A stretch of DNA of 64,000 bases from Trichomonas vaginalis G3 (GCF_026262505.1 NC_067207.1:12306082-12370081); one strand, 5' to 3'; positions 47,688-58,496 are shown, counted from the first letter of the stretch. A program made the numbers and translations. The notes: generated from the sequence alone by a model not told the origin.

Positions 47688-49907
47688 TTAATTGTTTGAA
47701 ATTGCTGCTTGAAGGTATTTAAGAACAACATCTCTGGAAAAGTTCAGTCTTTCAAGCGCAGAATGAACTTTGTTTTCGTTTTTACCAACAATGAATGATG
47801 AAATTCCCCAGTTATCGAATCCAGCAACAATAAATGCACATCCCAAGTAAGTTAGATAATTATACTCATCATACTTTTTCCATTCTCGTGATTGAACATC
47901 TAACTGGGAAATACATTCACCAATATCAGTAGTCTTTTGCATTGATGAGCTGTTGATGATTCCTGCAATATCAACTTTCAATAAATGCGAGATTCGGATA
48001 GCTCTGCTCCATTGGTTAATGTCAATCGCTCTTCTTATTGCAGATGAACATTCATAATTAGTCAAACTATTGAATTTCTTTCGATTTCGATAAAATTCAT
48101 GAAAATCATTTGGATTTGAATAGAGAAGAATCTCAATTTTCGCTTCATTAGATAGGATGCCAATATAATCTATCAAATTCATTCCACATCTGATGAATAA
48201 TGTCTGATGTGATGGAGAAATTGAAGAAATAACTTTTTGAACTAAATTTTTTGTGAGAAAATCAAATATTTTGATTGCTGATATAATGTTACCTGATGAC
48301 GTGATAGAAGAAAAGACTGTTCTTATGAATCTACTAAAATAAAATGTAGATTCAAAACATTCAATGAATTTCGCAGCTTTTTCTGGTTCTTTCATCAGGT
48401 TGATCAAAACAGGAACACAGTAGTTGATTTTGATGAATGGTTCTGTACCTTCTGGAGACACCAGAATCAAATCTCCATTTGATGCATTGATTGCACTATA
48501 TTCTATCTTAGAAATACAACTGCTAAAGTGTAATTCAATGTTTGAAATCTTTTGTACAAATAAAATTGAAACATTTGGTTCTCGCCAGATCAATATAGCG
48601 TTTTCGGATACAGTTTTCATGGAAGGAACATGTACAACAATGTTGTTATCGAACTGGATGTAGATTTCGTCATTTGCACAAACTGCATTTTTAATAATTT
48701 TCCGAAATTTCATAAAAGATGCATAAAAGTCCAGTTTTTCGTTGGTATAATGCGTACATGTGGACTCTACTCTTCTTGGAACTTGTATTTGGTCGGTGAA
48801 ATCAATAATTAAAAGAAGATTTTCGTGAAAACCTATTAATCTATGTTTTCCAGACGAAAACTGCGAAGGAACGAATAAAGTTGGAAATTTCATAACAAAT
48901 TTACCTTCTTTGAATACATTGAATTCTAAATTTTTATCATCAACTGCAAAATAGTATCCGTTTAGGAATTCACCTGCAGCAAAGGTTGTATCAGAGATAT
49001 TTGATGATTTGTAACACAAAAAGTTTCCTAAAGTGTAGTTTTTTGATGCATTTCTCAAAGGAAACATTTTCTGTACGGAATTTATATCAAAAACAGTATC
49101 CATTGTATTTACATCTGAGATCTTATCTGATTCTATACAATAATTGTCATGAATAAAGCAAAATGAGATTGATTTGATAGAATTATTGTAAATCATGTAT
49201 AATTTTTTGGTAAAACTGGAATAAAATACTTGGTATGATTTAGATATCTCGTAAAATGTTCTTGAAACTGATAGATTAAGTTCAATAAAGTGGATAACAA
49301 TCAAACCATCTTTATAAACAATGCAAACTTGATTATTTGTCAGCCAGAACATGTAAATAACTTCTCTTTGACGAGAGTATATTTTTTCTCTTAAAGCCAT
49401 CGTTTGATCTTTAAAAGAATGCAACAAAATTGAACCATCTTTATAAGAAATCACACAATGCTTGTTATCTGGTGAACAAAGGATATGTTTATAGTTCTTA
49501 AAGTTCGTCTCTTGAAAAGAAATCGGATATTCTGCTATGGAAATAAATAATTTTTCATTATCATTTACGAAAAGATATCCCATTTGGTTCTCAACTAGTA
49601 TGTTCTTGGTTGAAAATGGTAAATTGCAATCGAAACTTGATAATATTGTCATATTGTCGTTTAATATGTGAATTTTTTGATTAGGCATCAAAATAGCGAA
49701 TCTTTCTCCGAGTAAAATGATTGCGAGTATCGGAATATGTATATTTAATGAGTATTTTTGTCGTTTTATAATATCGAAAAAATGAATTTGTTCTTTTATG
49801 AATGAAATACAGAATGAATTTTCATTTCTCCATACAGGAACTGCTTTATCATTGTATTCTTCTTCCTTTACATCTATATTTAGCTCATAATTATATATTG
49901 TTTTCAC
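47688..49907 (-). CDS. Beta-propeller plus alpha-solenoid protein, family unassigned; start unclear
   Basis: 739 residues are clearly coding from 49907. The N-terminal 450 residues are made of short beta-strand segments of WD/propeller style (KYSLNIHIPILAIILLGERF, SPDNKHCVISYKDGSILLHS, MFWLTNNQVCIVYKDGLIVI). The C-terminal 280 are helical (MNLIDYIGILSNEAKIEILL, AIRRAIDINQWSRAIRISHL). That order is typical of coat and tethering proteins such as Vps16, Ric1 or nucleoporins, but no signature decides. The frame has no ATG at 49907 (it is GTG). It stays open for some 200 bp upstream with plausible propeller sequence (FVEAGRTFISPLGTRCLIAK) and still no ATG, so the true 5' end is missing, shifted or unusual. 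Confidence 0.6.
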   Translation of the reverse strand: MKTIYNYELNIDVKEEEYNDKAVPVWRNENSFCISFIKEQIHFFDIIKRQKYSLNIHIPILAIILLGERFAILMPNQKIHILNDNMTILSSFDCNLPFSTKNILVENQMGYLFVNDNEKLFISIAEYPISFQETNFKNYKHILCSPDNKHCVISYKDGSILLHSFKDQTMALREKIYSRQREVIYMFWLTNNQVCIVYKDGLIVIHFIELNLSVSRTFYEISKSYQVFYSSFTKKLYMIYNNSIKSISFCFIHDNYCIESDKISDVNTMDTVFDINSVQKMFPLRNASKNYTLGNFLCYKSSNISDTTFAAGEFLNGYYFAVDDKNLEFNVFKEGKFVMKFPTLFVPSQFSSGKHRLIGFHENLLLIIDFTDQIQVPRRVESTCTHYTNEKLDFYASFMKFRKIIKNAVCANDEIYIQFDNNIVVHVPSMKTVSENAILIWREPNVSILFVQKISNIELHFSSCISKIEYSAINASNGDLILVSPEGTEPFIKINYCVPVLINLMKEPEKAAKFIECFESTFYFSRFIRTVFSSITSSGNIISAIKIFDFLTKNLVQKVISSISPSHQTLFIRCGMNLIDYIGILSNEAKIEILLYSNPNDFHEFYRNRKKFNSLTNYECSSAIRRAIDINQWSRAIRISHLLKVDIAGIINSSSMQKTTDIGECISQLDVQSREWKKYDEYNYLTYLGCAFIVAGFDNWGISSFIVGKNENKVHSALERLNFSRDVVLKYLQAAISNN

Positions 49908-50135
49908 ATTTGTTGAGGAAAAATCGAGAATCGAAACAGATTGCTTCTTTGCAATAAGGCAACGCGTTCCGAGTGGACTAATAAATGTCCGTCCCGCCTC
50001 AACAAAATGAGAATGACTATTTAAACGAAAAGGAAAAAGAATTGTTAAAAAATGAAAACTGTCTAGAATAAATTTTATTACATATAATGCATTAACATGC
50101 GATTTCCACGCTAGTTTTATTAATTATTTTGTTGT

Positions 50136-50490
50136 AATTTAATTTTTTCATAGTCGTAATTTCGTTTATTAACATTTCGTAATCTCATAAATATTGAGAA
50201 ATATTGTGAATTTATACGGTAATATTTTTGGATATATCATAAAACAAGAAAGCAAGACTATAAATATAATAAATCGATTAACAAAGTCTTTGAGATGCAA
50301 TTATTAGCTTCATATTCATTTAATTAATGGAAATCAAAATTTGAGATTTTAGTAATTAGCATTTTTGATATGATCTATATGAGACTTGAGTCTGTTTCAA
50401 TGATTTTTGTATGGAATTGACAGTCATTTGCTTGATTGTAGCAGCAATTGTTGATAGTGATATAATGATGTCACTTTTATCTAAAAACGG
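50136..50490. other. Divergent promoter region
   Basis: Between the propeller gene and the ARM/uridine-kinase gene. It contains the initiator-like TCACTTTTAT at 50471. Confidence 0.45.
50471..50480 (+). promoter_or_regulatory. Initiator element of the ARM/uridine-kinase gene
   Basis: TCACTTTTAT lies 11-20 nt before the ATG at 50491, a good match to the trichomonad initiator (TCA, C/T, T, T/A) at the usual distance. Confidence 0.6.
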
Positions 50491-53097
50491 ATGTCACGAA
50501 CTCCTGCAGCGCATTGGTACTCAGATAGCCTTGCAAACAGAGTTCCATATACTGATACAGTTCATTACGATCCATACGACACATCTATTGGATATGGTCA
50601 CCAAGAAATCACTCATCTTTTGGATATTTTGAGTGATCCAATGTCACCAAAGGCAAACAAAATCAAATCACTCAGACTTTTGTGTAATATCATGGTTGGA
50701 CGTCAAGATGAAGCAATACAGCACAAAGCATTCAACGTTCTTAAGCCATTTTTGAATCAGCCACCAAACAGTCTTCTTCTTCATTCATTGATCGCTCTTA
50801 CAGTTCTCTGTGATACAAAGGAGCACTCGATGGTGTTAGTTCCTGAAATTCCTCGCATTGTTGAAATTGTTCATCCAGATGTCGAAGTTCCATTACGTTT
50901 AGAAGCTGCAAAGCTCTTACGCCGCATGTCTGAATTTGTCGGGCCCATTGATCAATTCAATGAAGGCAAGATTCCAAGCGCATTAGTCGAAGCAACAGCA
51001 TTCAAAGATTCATCGCAAGAATTCCTACTCGAAATGTTTTATCTTCTTTCTCGCCTCACAAATATACAAAAAGTTCGTGTCCCAATCATCTCTTCCCAGC
51101 CACTTCTTGAAGTTATCGTCAAATCAGTTTCGAATCCATTCTTACGTGATGCTGCTGTCTTGTTGGCATGCAACATTGCCATGGATAAGAGCCACCATGG
51201 CAAGAGCGCCCTTCTTGAGGTAGGAATTCTCGATGCAGTCAGTGGATTGCTCGCAGCAAAGGAAGTAGCTGTCCGTATGTCAGCTCTTTCGTTGATTTCT
51301 TTACTCGCTGTTCCAAAGGATGGCAAAGAACTCCTTTCTACAATGCCAGACACAGCAGATCTTCTCCAGAAGATCAGCTCATCAGATCCGGACCTCTACT
51401 GTCGCCGTGCTGCTACAAAGTGCAGGATTTTCATCGCAGAAATACCTTTCGGCAAAGTTATCGTTGGAGATGTTGTTGATCCATCAATTCCTGTTCCAAA
51501 GCAGCCAGAATCATCATCAGCACGTTCTACATCATCAGAAAAGTCAAAGAAGTCTACAAATCAGCCAGAACAACTTCAATCCGACAAAAAAGACAAAGTT
51601 TCGAGAACACAATTACGTGCAGAGGCAGAAGCTCTCCTCTTTATCGCAGCAGCAACTTACAAGCGCCTTTTCGGCAGCCATATTGAGATCGTCCACTCAC
51701 TTCATGATGGTATTTTCTGCATTGACGAGACAGGCAACGTAATAGCTGAAGACAAAATCAAACAGCTCGAAGATGAAATTCGCGCTACAATTCAGTCACC
51801 AAATCCAATTGAATTCCTCGATAAAAACGTCGTAGAATTAACAAAGTACTATCTCAATCTTGGCCTCATGGACAAGGTTGGCGTTCTCAAGACAATCGTA
51901 AATACAACAATTCCATGCATGAAACTTGGAGATTTCATCGATTACATTCTTGAGCCAATTGCCGATACAATACCCGCTGATAAACCATTCGAATTACATC
52001 CTTACCAAAATGGCTTCGTCCTTCGTACGCCAACTATCGGTAATTCCACAAAATTAATCGAATGGAGAAATCCAGATGCCCAGCATAACATGTTCTCCGA
52101 ATATACAGAATGGGCCAAGGTCATTGGTGTCAAAAAGATCGCCGATCTTAACCACAAAATTTACACTCGCGATATCGAAGATCTTAAGTGGACTTGTGAA
52201 GGTCTTCATAAGAAGAAACTCGCCGAAATCGCACGTAAACTTGTCGAGAACTTCCCCAAGAAGAGAATCGTTACAATTGCTGGTCCTTCTTCCTCAAATA
52301 AGACAACATTCGCCAAACTCCTTCAGATTAACTTACGCGTTTTAGGCTACGAGTCTCTTGTTATTGAGATGGATGATTACGCTCAAAACAGAGAGGAAAC
52401 TCCGTTTGGAGAAGACGGACTTCGAGATTATGAGGCCATTACCGCGTTCAATCTTAAAGTTTTCGGCGAGAGAGTTAAGAAGCTTCTCAACGGCGAAGAG
52501 ATTCCACGCAGAAAGTTCGATTTCAAGACAGGATTTGGATCCGATATCGAAACTGAAAGGCAGAAGCTCGGCGATAAGACATTTGCCATTTTTGAAGGTA
52601 TTCATGGATTGAATCCGGAGCTTTTGAACGTCATTGGCCAAGATTTAGTTACTCCAATTTACGTTGCTCCATTAACTCCACTTTCCATCGACGCAACGCA
52701 CAGATTCCCAACAACAGACTTGAGGCTCATCAGGAGAATCATCAGAGACCACAAGTACAGAGGCACATCCGCCAGACAGACAATTAGAAGATGGACATCT
52801 GTCAGATTGGGCGAAGAAAGGAACATTTTCCCTTACCAGGCAAACGCTCAGATGTGCTTCAACTCGTCTCTCGTTTACGAGCTCCCGGTCCTCTCAGTGC
52901 ACGGAAGGGCCTTGCTCTCCGAGGCGACAATTCCAGACGAGTCTGAGGACGCAAATGACGAAATTACAAAGATGATCACGAAGGAGGCAAAGAGAATCTT
53001 GACACTCCTCAACATGTTCTACCCGATAACAAGCGAGGAAGTTCCTCACATCTCTTGCATAAGAGAGTTCATCGGTGGTTCTGATCTTAAATATTAA
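50491..53097 (+). CDS. Fusion protein: armadillo-repeat domain plus uridine kinase
   Basis: 868 residues. Residues about 35-330 are ARM/HEAT repeats (EITHLLDILSDPMSPKANKI, VPLRLEAAKLLRRMSEFVG, DAAVLLACNIAMDKSHHGKS, VRMSALSLISLLAVPKDGKE), comparable to RSPH14-type radial-spoke proteins. A Ser/Lys linker follows (338-375). Next comes a region related to the threonyl-tRNA-synthetase-like module found before some uridine kinases (LLFIAAATYKRLFGSHIEIV, then HSLHDGIFCID). From about 590 comes the P-loop kinase: Walker A AGPSSSNKTTF near 596, EMDDYAQNREETPFGEDGLR, DFKTGFGSDI, IFEGIHGLNP, TDLRLIRRIIRDHKYRG. The enzyme would phosphorylate uridine/cytidine in pyrimidine salvage. The ARM part may tether it, perhaps to the axoneme (inference). 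The stop overlaps TAAA. Confidence 0.85.
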   Translation: MSRTPAAHWYSDSLANRVPYTDTVHYDPYDTSIGYGHQEITHLLDILSDPMSPKANKIKSLRLLCNIMVGRQDEAIQHKAFNVLKPFLNQPPNSLLLHSLIALTVLCDTKEHSMVLVPEIPRIVEIVHPDVEVPLRLEAAKLLRRMSEFVGPIDQFNEGKIPSALVEATAFKDSSQEFLLEMFYLLSRLTNIQKVRVPIISSQPLLEVIVKSVSNPFLRDAAVLLACNIAMDKSHHGKSALLEVGILDAVSGLLAAKEVAVRMSALSLISLLAVPKDGKELLSTMPDTADLLQKISSSDPDLYCRRAATKCRIFIAEIPFGKVIVGDVVDPSIPVPKQPESSSARSTSSEKSKKSTNQPEQLQSDKKDKVSRTQLRAEAEALLFIAAATYKRLFGSHIEIVHSLHDGIFCIDETGNVIAEDKIKQLEDEIRATIQSPNPIEFLDKNVVELTKYYLNLGLMDKVGVLKTIVNTTIPCMKLGDFIDYILEPIADTIPADKPFELHPYQNGFVLRTPTIGNSTKLIEWRNPDAQHNMFSEYTEWAKVIGVKKIADLNHKIYTRDIEDLKWTCEGLHKKKLAEIARKLVENFPKKRIVTIAGPSSSNKTTFAKLLQINLRVLGYESLVIEMDDYAQNREETPFGEDGLRDYEAITAFNLKVFGERVKKLLNGEEIPRRKFDFKTGFGSDIETERQKLGDKTFAIFEGIHGLNPELLNVIGQDLVTPIYVAPLTPLSIDATHRFPTTDLRLIRRIIRDHKYRGTSARQTIRRWTSVRLGEERNIFPYQANAQMCFNSSLVYELPVLSVHGRALLSEATIPDESEDANDEITKMITKEAKRILTLLNMFYPITSEEVPHISCIREFIGGSDLKY

Positions 53098-53503
53098 ATT
53101 GATTTTTTATATATATAAAAGATTTTTTGAAAACAAAAATAAAAAAAAATTTTAAACATATTTTCCTTTTAATAATCTCCAATTTTCGTTTCTTTATCTA
53201 TGTCAATCAATAAAACCATTTTTGAACAGTTATCTCGATTGATGCTGATCGCTTGCTGAATTCTGAATAATAGAGGTATTATGAACACCATTTGTTCAAT
53301 TTACTTGAAAGATACCGAAATTTGAATAATAATGTAATTAAAATATCTTTAATAACTGAAAAGATGCGTTTATCTATGCGATATTGCTCGTCTTCGATCC
53401 CACAGTTATTAAAGATCTGAATTCAAAATCCACAAGAAAAGTTCTTGGTTGAAAAAAAATATAATGGATTAGAGATTAAATAATTAAACATTTATTAACA
53501 ATT
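53098..53503. other. Convergent 3' flanks, 406 bp
   Basis: AT-rich trailer sequence; nothing recognised. Confidence 0.4.
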
Positions 53504-54283
53504 TTAATAGATGAATGGGAAGACACGCTTCTTTTCAAGAACAGGCTTTCCAAATTCCTTGAGATAGCGGTCGTAAATCTTGTGTGCACGTGGAACAAGA
53601 TTGGCAAATGTAAACCAAACGAAAACAAGGGCAGCAGGAGATAATGTCAAAATGAAATATCCAAACCATTCGATGATTTCACCAAGATAGTTTGCAGATG
53701 TTACAAATCTGTACATGCCCTTGTTTGGAAGGTAGTGCTTTGTATCACCTGGTTTGCGTAAGTTTCTGATAACGTGGTCAGAGTGGATGTTAATAAACAT
53801 TCCTGTGAAGAAAATAATGGTTCCGATGATGAATTGTGGTGTGCAGAACCATTCATTTGTGTAGTATCCTTCTGGAGATGCATAAAATAGCCAGCAACCC
53901 TGGATGTAACCGTTGCAAACGTTAAATGTGGCTCCCATAAGCATGATAAGGATTGGCATGTATGATTTACCTTTAAGGAGGAATGGGAAGATGAATGATC
54001 TCTGGAAGTAGTGGATTTGGAAGATTATGAAGAATGCAAGGTAAATTAACTTGAATCTTCTTTCAGAAAAGTACCAAAGGATGCAAAGAACGAAGAAAAC
54101 TGGGCATTCCATTAATATCCATGCAATTTTGTTTGGAATGGCTGGTCCCCATGATCTGCTAGCGAATTTTCCGTAACCTGCATTTATGAAGTATAAGGCA
54201 ATGAACACGAATACGCCAATGATGGACATTGTTGCCATGAATATCTTCAGACCTGAGTAGTCGAGGATGTAGTTTTCGATCAT
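53504..54283 (-). CDS. 3-oxo-5-alpha-steroid 4-dehydrogenase (steroid 5-alpha-reductase) family protein
   Basis: 259 residues from the ATG at 54283, with an initiator at 54288-54297. The protein is polytopic, with about six hydrophobic spans. The C-terminal half carries the family signature. HYFQRSFIFPF is followed by FCTPQFIIGTIIFFTGMFIN. Then come IHSDHVIRNLRKPGDTKHYL, P-N-KGMYRFVTSANYLGE, and a close of IIEWFGYFILT. The HSD..LRNLRKPG..GY.IP-G..F..VS.PNY.GE pattern binds NADPH and the steroid or lipid enone. The length matches SRD5A1. Trichomonads scavenge host sterols and cannot make them, so the substrate may be a host steroid, polyprenol or a very-long-chain enoyl group. An ER location is expected. 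Confidence 0.9.
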   Translation of the reverse strand: MIENYILDYSGLKIFMATMSIIGVFVFIALYFINAGYGKFASRSWGPAIPNKIAWILMECPVFFVLCILWYFSERRFKLIYLAFFIIFQIHYFQRSFIFPFLLKGKSYMPILIMLMGATFNVCNGYIQGCWLFYASPEGYYTNEWFCTPQFIIGTIIFFTGMFINIHSDHVIRNLRKPGDTKHYLPNKGMYRFVTSANYLGEIIEWFGYFILTLSPAALVFVWFTFANLVPRAHKIYDRYLKEFGKPVLEKKRVFPFIY

Positions 54284-55334
54284 CAACTGAGAAATGAACT
54301 AAGAATAGAAGAGATTTTCATATGAAGGTATTTGAATAGTTTACATTACTATAAAATTTTGGATTACCTCTCAAAAATTTGACTTAATGAATTTTTCTAT
54401 CGGAATCTAAAATTGATGAAAAGTGAGTGGAAATTCTCATCAAATAATGGAAATCTAAAACTGTAAAATGAAATTTTAAAAATGTCGTATCTCCTCATTT
54501 AGATTTAACATATTGTAAAGATATTTAAGGGTGCGCCCGGGAGGATCATGTAAACTTCAGAATTTAGAACCTTAATTTTTAAGCAATTACTTGGTACCTA
54601 AATAGGTAGGAAAACTCTAAAAATATCAAAAAATACAACTTGGCTCTATAATAATCCTGTCATGGTGGCAGTTTGTATTCCCTAGTATTTTCCTCTTGAA
54701 TCTCTTTTTCTGTCGAAATTAAATTCAAATCTCAGAAGTAGAAGTGAATAATCGACTTATTGCTGCTATTATACGAATAAACAAATCCATTATATTATTT
54801 TTATTTACATAATATCTGTTTGAAGTTCATAATTCTATAAATTTTTCTTCAAAAACATTACAATCTTGATAGTTTTGATACTGTTTAATAGGTTTTTGGC
54901 ACCTTATTTAGTAATTACAACGTATCGAGTCGATCTGAACTTAATTTTCGGAAATTTAAAATATTTATCATAAGTAAAATCTGATTTGAAATTTATGTTT
55001 AATTACTATATTTTGCATAATCCTAAGTAGCTTTTGTAAAAATTCATCAAAAAAATTTTTAACGTGCTTTAATTTTTTATTTTTTAAAATAATACATATT
55101 ATTATATAACTAGAATATTTACAAATTTTAGTGCTTTCAAAAATTTAATCCTCCTCCTCTCAAATAAACGTACATCTGGGTGGCCTGTTTTTTGCAAAAA
55201 ATAAAATTTCATTTTTTTATGCTTAAAAAATCAGAATTTTTATTTGCTTCTGGGATATATGATGGCTATATCAGACGCCCATTCTTTTTGATACTCAACA
55301 TTAAACATAAAACTTAGCACATAAATGTTTGGAT
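54284..55334. other. Intergenic, 1050 bp
   Basis: Upstream of the reductase gene. AT-rich apart from a short GC-rich patch TTTAAGGGTGCGCCCGGGAGG-like at about 54529-54545. No gene supported. Confidence 0.4.
54288..54297 (-). promoter_or_regulatory. Initiator element of the reductase gene
   Basis: The minus strand reads TCATTTCTCA 4-14 nt before the ATG at 54283, close to the trichomonad initiator consensus. Confidence 0.6.
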
Positions 55335-56603
55335 TGTTGTAAACAGAAATTCATCAAAAGTGACACCTCAGAAAAGCTAAAATATTGAATTTTTGGAACT
55401 TTTGATAGAGCACGTTTTTAAATATTAATTAAAGTAAATGTATATTTTGTAAAGATTCTTTTTAATAAAAAAATAAAATTTTGAAGAAGAACACAAAATC
55501 TTCTGAAAAATAATATCACATAAACTCATATTATTTTCTAATATATAACTATTTTATATAAAAATCAAATTCAATGATCTTAAAAGCGAAGGATAAACCT
55601 CAAAATTTACGAATATAATGAGTGGGAATATAATGCTTATCTATCATAAAACCATATGAAATATCAATTTTTGCTTTACGCTTAATTTTTGACGACAATT
55701 AGCAAAAAATGTTAAATGTTAACACTCAGTCCATTTGAATATGAAAAATAAAATTGACTTTGATTAAATGTTTTTATTTATCATGCAATTCTTCTTGCGA
55801 CCAAAGATTTGAATAAAATTTCAAAAAATAAGATAGCTTAAAAAATAATATACGGTAGTGTTTACTAATAGATGAATAGTATATAAATTCTATTAAAATG
55901 GATTTGATCCAAAAAAATATAAAACCAAAAATAATTGTTATAATTTAAATGAAGAAGTAATTTAAAACGATTTTATTAATGATCAAATTTATATATTTTT
56001 TTGGATCAAATCCATTTTAATAGAATTTATATACTATTCATCTATTAGTAAACACTACCGTATATTATTTTTTAAGCTATCTTATTTTTTGAAATTTTAT
56101 TCAAATCTTTGGTCGCAAGAAGAATTGCATGATAAATAAAAACATTTAATCAAAGTCAATTTTATTTTTCATATTCAAATGGACTGAGTGTTAACATTTA
56201 ACATTTTTTGCTAATTGTCGTCAAAAATTAAGCGTAAAGCAAAAATTGATATTTCATATGGTTTTATGATAGATAAGCATTATATTCCCACTCATTATAT
56301 TCCCACTCATTATATTCGTAAATTTTGAGGTTTATCCTTCGCTTTTAAGATCATTGAATTTGATTTTTATATAAAATAGTTATATATTAGAAAATAATAT
56401 GAGTTTATGTAATATTATTTTTCAGAAGATTTCATTCTATATGCCTATGAAAAGTACTCTCAAAACTAACTTTTTCCTAATTATAATTAAATCTAGAATA
56501 TTATATTATGCTTAGTATTATTTCATTTTTCTCATTCAATTTAGAATTTACAAATGTCAAAAAATTGAGAGCTGTCACTTTTGATGAATTTCTGTTTATT
56601 ACA
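55335..56603. mobile_element. Long-palindrome transposon derivative, copy B (1269 bp)
   Basis: Same ends (TGTTGTAAACAG and, complemented, TGTAATAAACAG) and the same giant inverted repeat as copy A, about 97-98 percent alike. It has a 17-bp direct duplication (ATTATATTCCCACTC-type) near 56280-56310. The flanks GGAT and CTAT do not match, unlike copies A and C, so one half was probably exchanged by recombination. Confidence 0.8.
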
Positions 56604-56973
56604 CTATATAGTACAAAATCGAATAAATAAGACAAATCGAGATCGAAAGAAATTCTCTCTTCAAGTTTTTGTAATGAAACTTCATACACGTTATCAAAAT
56701 GAATTTTTATGAAATCTAATATATCGATATAACAAATATCCTATTATTTGATAAAATTAAATTTCAAAATATTCGAATTCTGGATTTTATTTGTTGTTTT
56801 TGGAAATATGTTATATGTTTCTATCAGCACATTAAATATAAATTAATTGTGAAAAAAATATTCTATCGTCCTGATTTGTATAAAAACAAAAATTGAAAAT
56901 ATTGAAGTACACATTTATTGAACTCTAAACATCTATTTTATTTTTTGAAAGGGTTACATTTTGCCAGAATTGA
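56604..56973. other. Intergenic, 370 bp
   Basis: AT-rich; nothing recognised. Confidence 0.4.
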
Positions 56974-57162
56974 ATGGTTGAGTTAAACAATTATCTTGCA
57001 GCTGTATTAACAAGTGCTGCTTGCTTTATTTGTGTCATACTCATATGTATTGCTTTTTGGTTTCCACTCGTTTGTTGGCGGCCCTGTAACCATTGGGTTC
57101 AAGCAATTAAAAATCAAGGCAATTGTAGACAAGAAGAGAATGAAGAAATACTAAAACCATGA
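56974..57162 (+). CDS. Possible 62-residue single-pass membrane protein
   Basis: From the ATG at 56974: a short N-terminus, one strong hydrophobic span (AACFICVILICIAFWFPLV), then a Cys/Trp turn (CWRPCNHW) and a charged tail (CRQEENEEILKP). The frame stops at TGA. The layout is that of a tail-facing-cytosol membrane microprotein and its composition is unlike random AT-rich sequence, but there is no relative or clear initiator to confirm it. Confidence 0.35.
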   Translation: MVELNNYLAAVLTSAACFICVILICIAFWFPLVCWRPCNHWVQAIKNQGNCRQEENEEILKP

Positions 57163-57536
57163 TCCGTAAATGTTAATAATATATTTCAAAGGTGTTAAAT
57201 GTTTTAATTTTAGATTGATATTTTTTATTTATATAAATCCAAAATAATGCATTCATGTTAGACCCAACGAGCCTTTATTAATTTTTTATTTTATAATTAT
57301 ACAAATTCGAATTTTTGAAAATAAATATTTAATTTTGACACCAATCTATAAAATATTTATAAGAATGCGATGAGTTCCATGAAACACTTATAAATTACCA
57401 TTATTTTTTGATATATTATGAATCTGATTGAAAACTATTTGTAATGATTTGATTTTTCTGTATTATTTTATAATAATGGCATGTTAAATTAGAATGTGCT
57501 GATTTAGAAAGATTATTTTTTAATAACGAAATTGTA
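57163..57536. other. Intergenic, 374 bp
   Basis: AT-rich; presumed promoter of the next gene, nothing recognised. Confidence 0.4.
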
Positions 57537-58496
57537 ATGAATTTTGGATTTTCCTCACGAACCCAAACAAGAATACCTGATATTGCAAAAATAAGTCACT
57601 CGTTTGCATATAGGAAATCTCCTAGAAGAGTAAACAATTCTGCTCCAATTCCAATTTTAAATCCTAAAGAAATGACTCAAAAGCAATACGTTGAATCATT
57701 AGAAGCTAGTCTTACATCGCAATTAGCTGAATGCAATAGTAATCATAAGCGTTATCAAGTTTTTCAAAATGTATTTCAATCAATTGTTGACAGATACGGA
57801 TCCAATCCAGGTGTATTAGCAGTTAAACGTGGATATGACAAAGTTATATCTAATTTACAACATTATATTCAAGAAAGAAATCATAAAAACCTCACTCGCT
57901 CTACATCACAAGAACAATTTAATACAGAGATTTCAAGGCAGCGTGAGAAGCTTGCAGAAAAGCGAAAAAAGAATGCTGATCTTGATAAGAAACTTGATTT
58001 TGTTTTAAGTGAAATCAAACGCGAAATTGAAGATAAAACAGATGAAATTGTTTCAGTTCAGCAAAAGGCAATGAAGGCTAACAACGATGTCCGTGATAAA
58101 ACAATCAACATTTCAGATTTAAAACATTTTGAAGATCTGAAAGCATCAGAATACGAAAAGGCTCTTAAAACTAAAAATAATTTTGAAGAACAAATATCAC
58201 AGATGAAAGACAATCATGAGAATTTGAAAAATCAACTTTCAGAGTTGATGAATATAGTTTTTGAAGAATCAAAAACAGAAAGAGATACAAAATCACAACT
58301 CGATGAATCTCGATCTAACTTGAATAATGACATAAAAGAACTCGAAGATATCAAACATCAACTAACAGAAATGCAGGAAAATTACACAAAAGATTCTGCA
58401 ATTTTACAACAAAAGAACGAAGAATTTGATAAAAATTGTGCACGACTCAATGAGTTGAAGAAAGCCTTAACTAAGATACAGTCAATGTTTGAATAA
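57537..58496 (+). CDS. TSNAXIP1-like coiled-coil protein
   Basis: 319 residues from the ATG at 57537. The basic N-terminus is followed by EMTQKQYVESLEASLTSQLA, HKRYQVFQNVFQSIVDRYG and VLAVKRGYDKVISNLQHYI (about 45-115). This matches the N-terminal domain pattern of translin-associated factor X-interacting protein 1 (helical pair, a ..F..ll...P.L..I+..Y...I close). The rest is continuous coiled coil (REKLAEKRKKNADLDKKLD, DIKELEDIKHQLTEMQENY). Homologues are ciliary or axonemal in other eukaryotes. The stop overlaps TAAA. A damaged copy of part of it lies at 59003-59183. Confidence 0.6.
   Translation: MNFGFSSRTQTRIPDIAKISHSFAYRKSPRRVNNSAPIPILNPKEMTQKQYVESLEASLTSQLAECNSNHKRYQVFQNVFQSIVDRYGSNPGVLAVKRGYDKVISNLQHYIQERNHKNLTRSTSQEQFNTEISRQREKLAEKRKKNADLDKKLDFVLSEIKREIEDKTDEIVSVQQKAMKANNDVRDKTINISDLKHFEDLKASEYEKALKTKNNFEEQISQMKDNHENLKNQLSELMNIVFEESKTERDTKSQLDESRSNLNNDIKELEDIKHQLTEMQENYTKDSAILQQKNEEFDKNCARLNELKKALTKIQSMFE

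Noticed and set aside
54520-54560. Possible further TTAA-type element starting TTTAAGGGTGCG
   Set aside because: No matching inverted end or second TTAA was found downstream.
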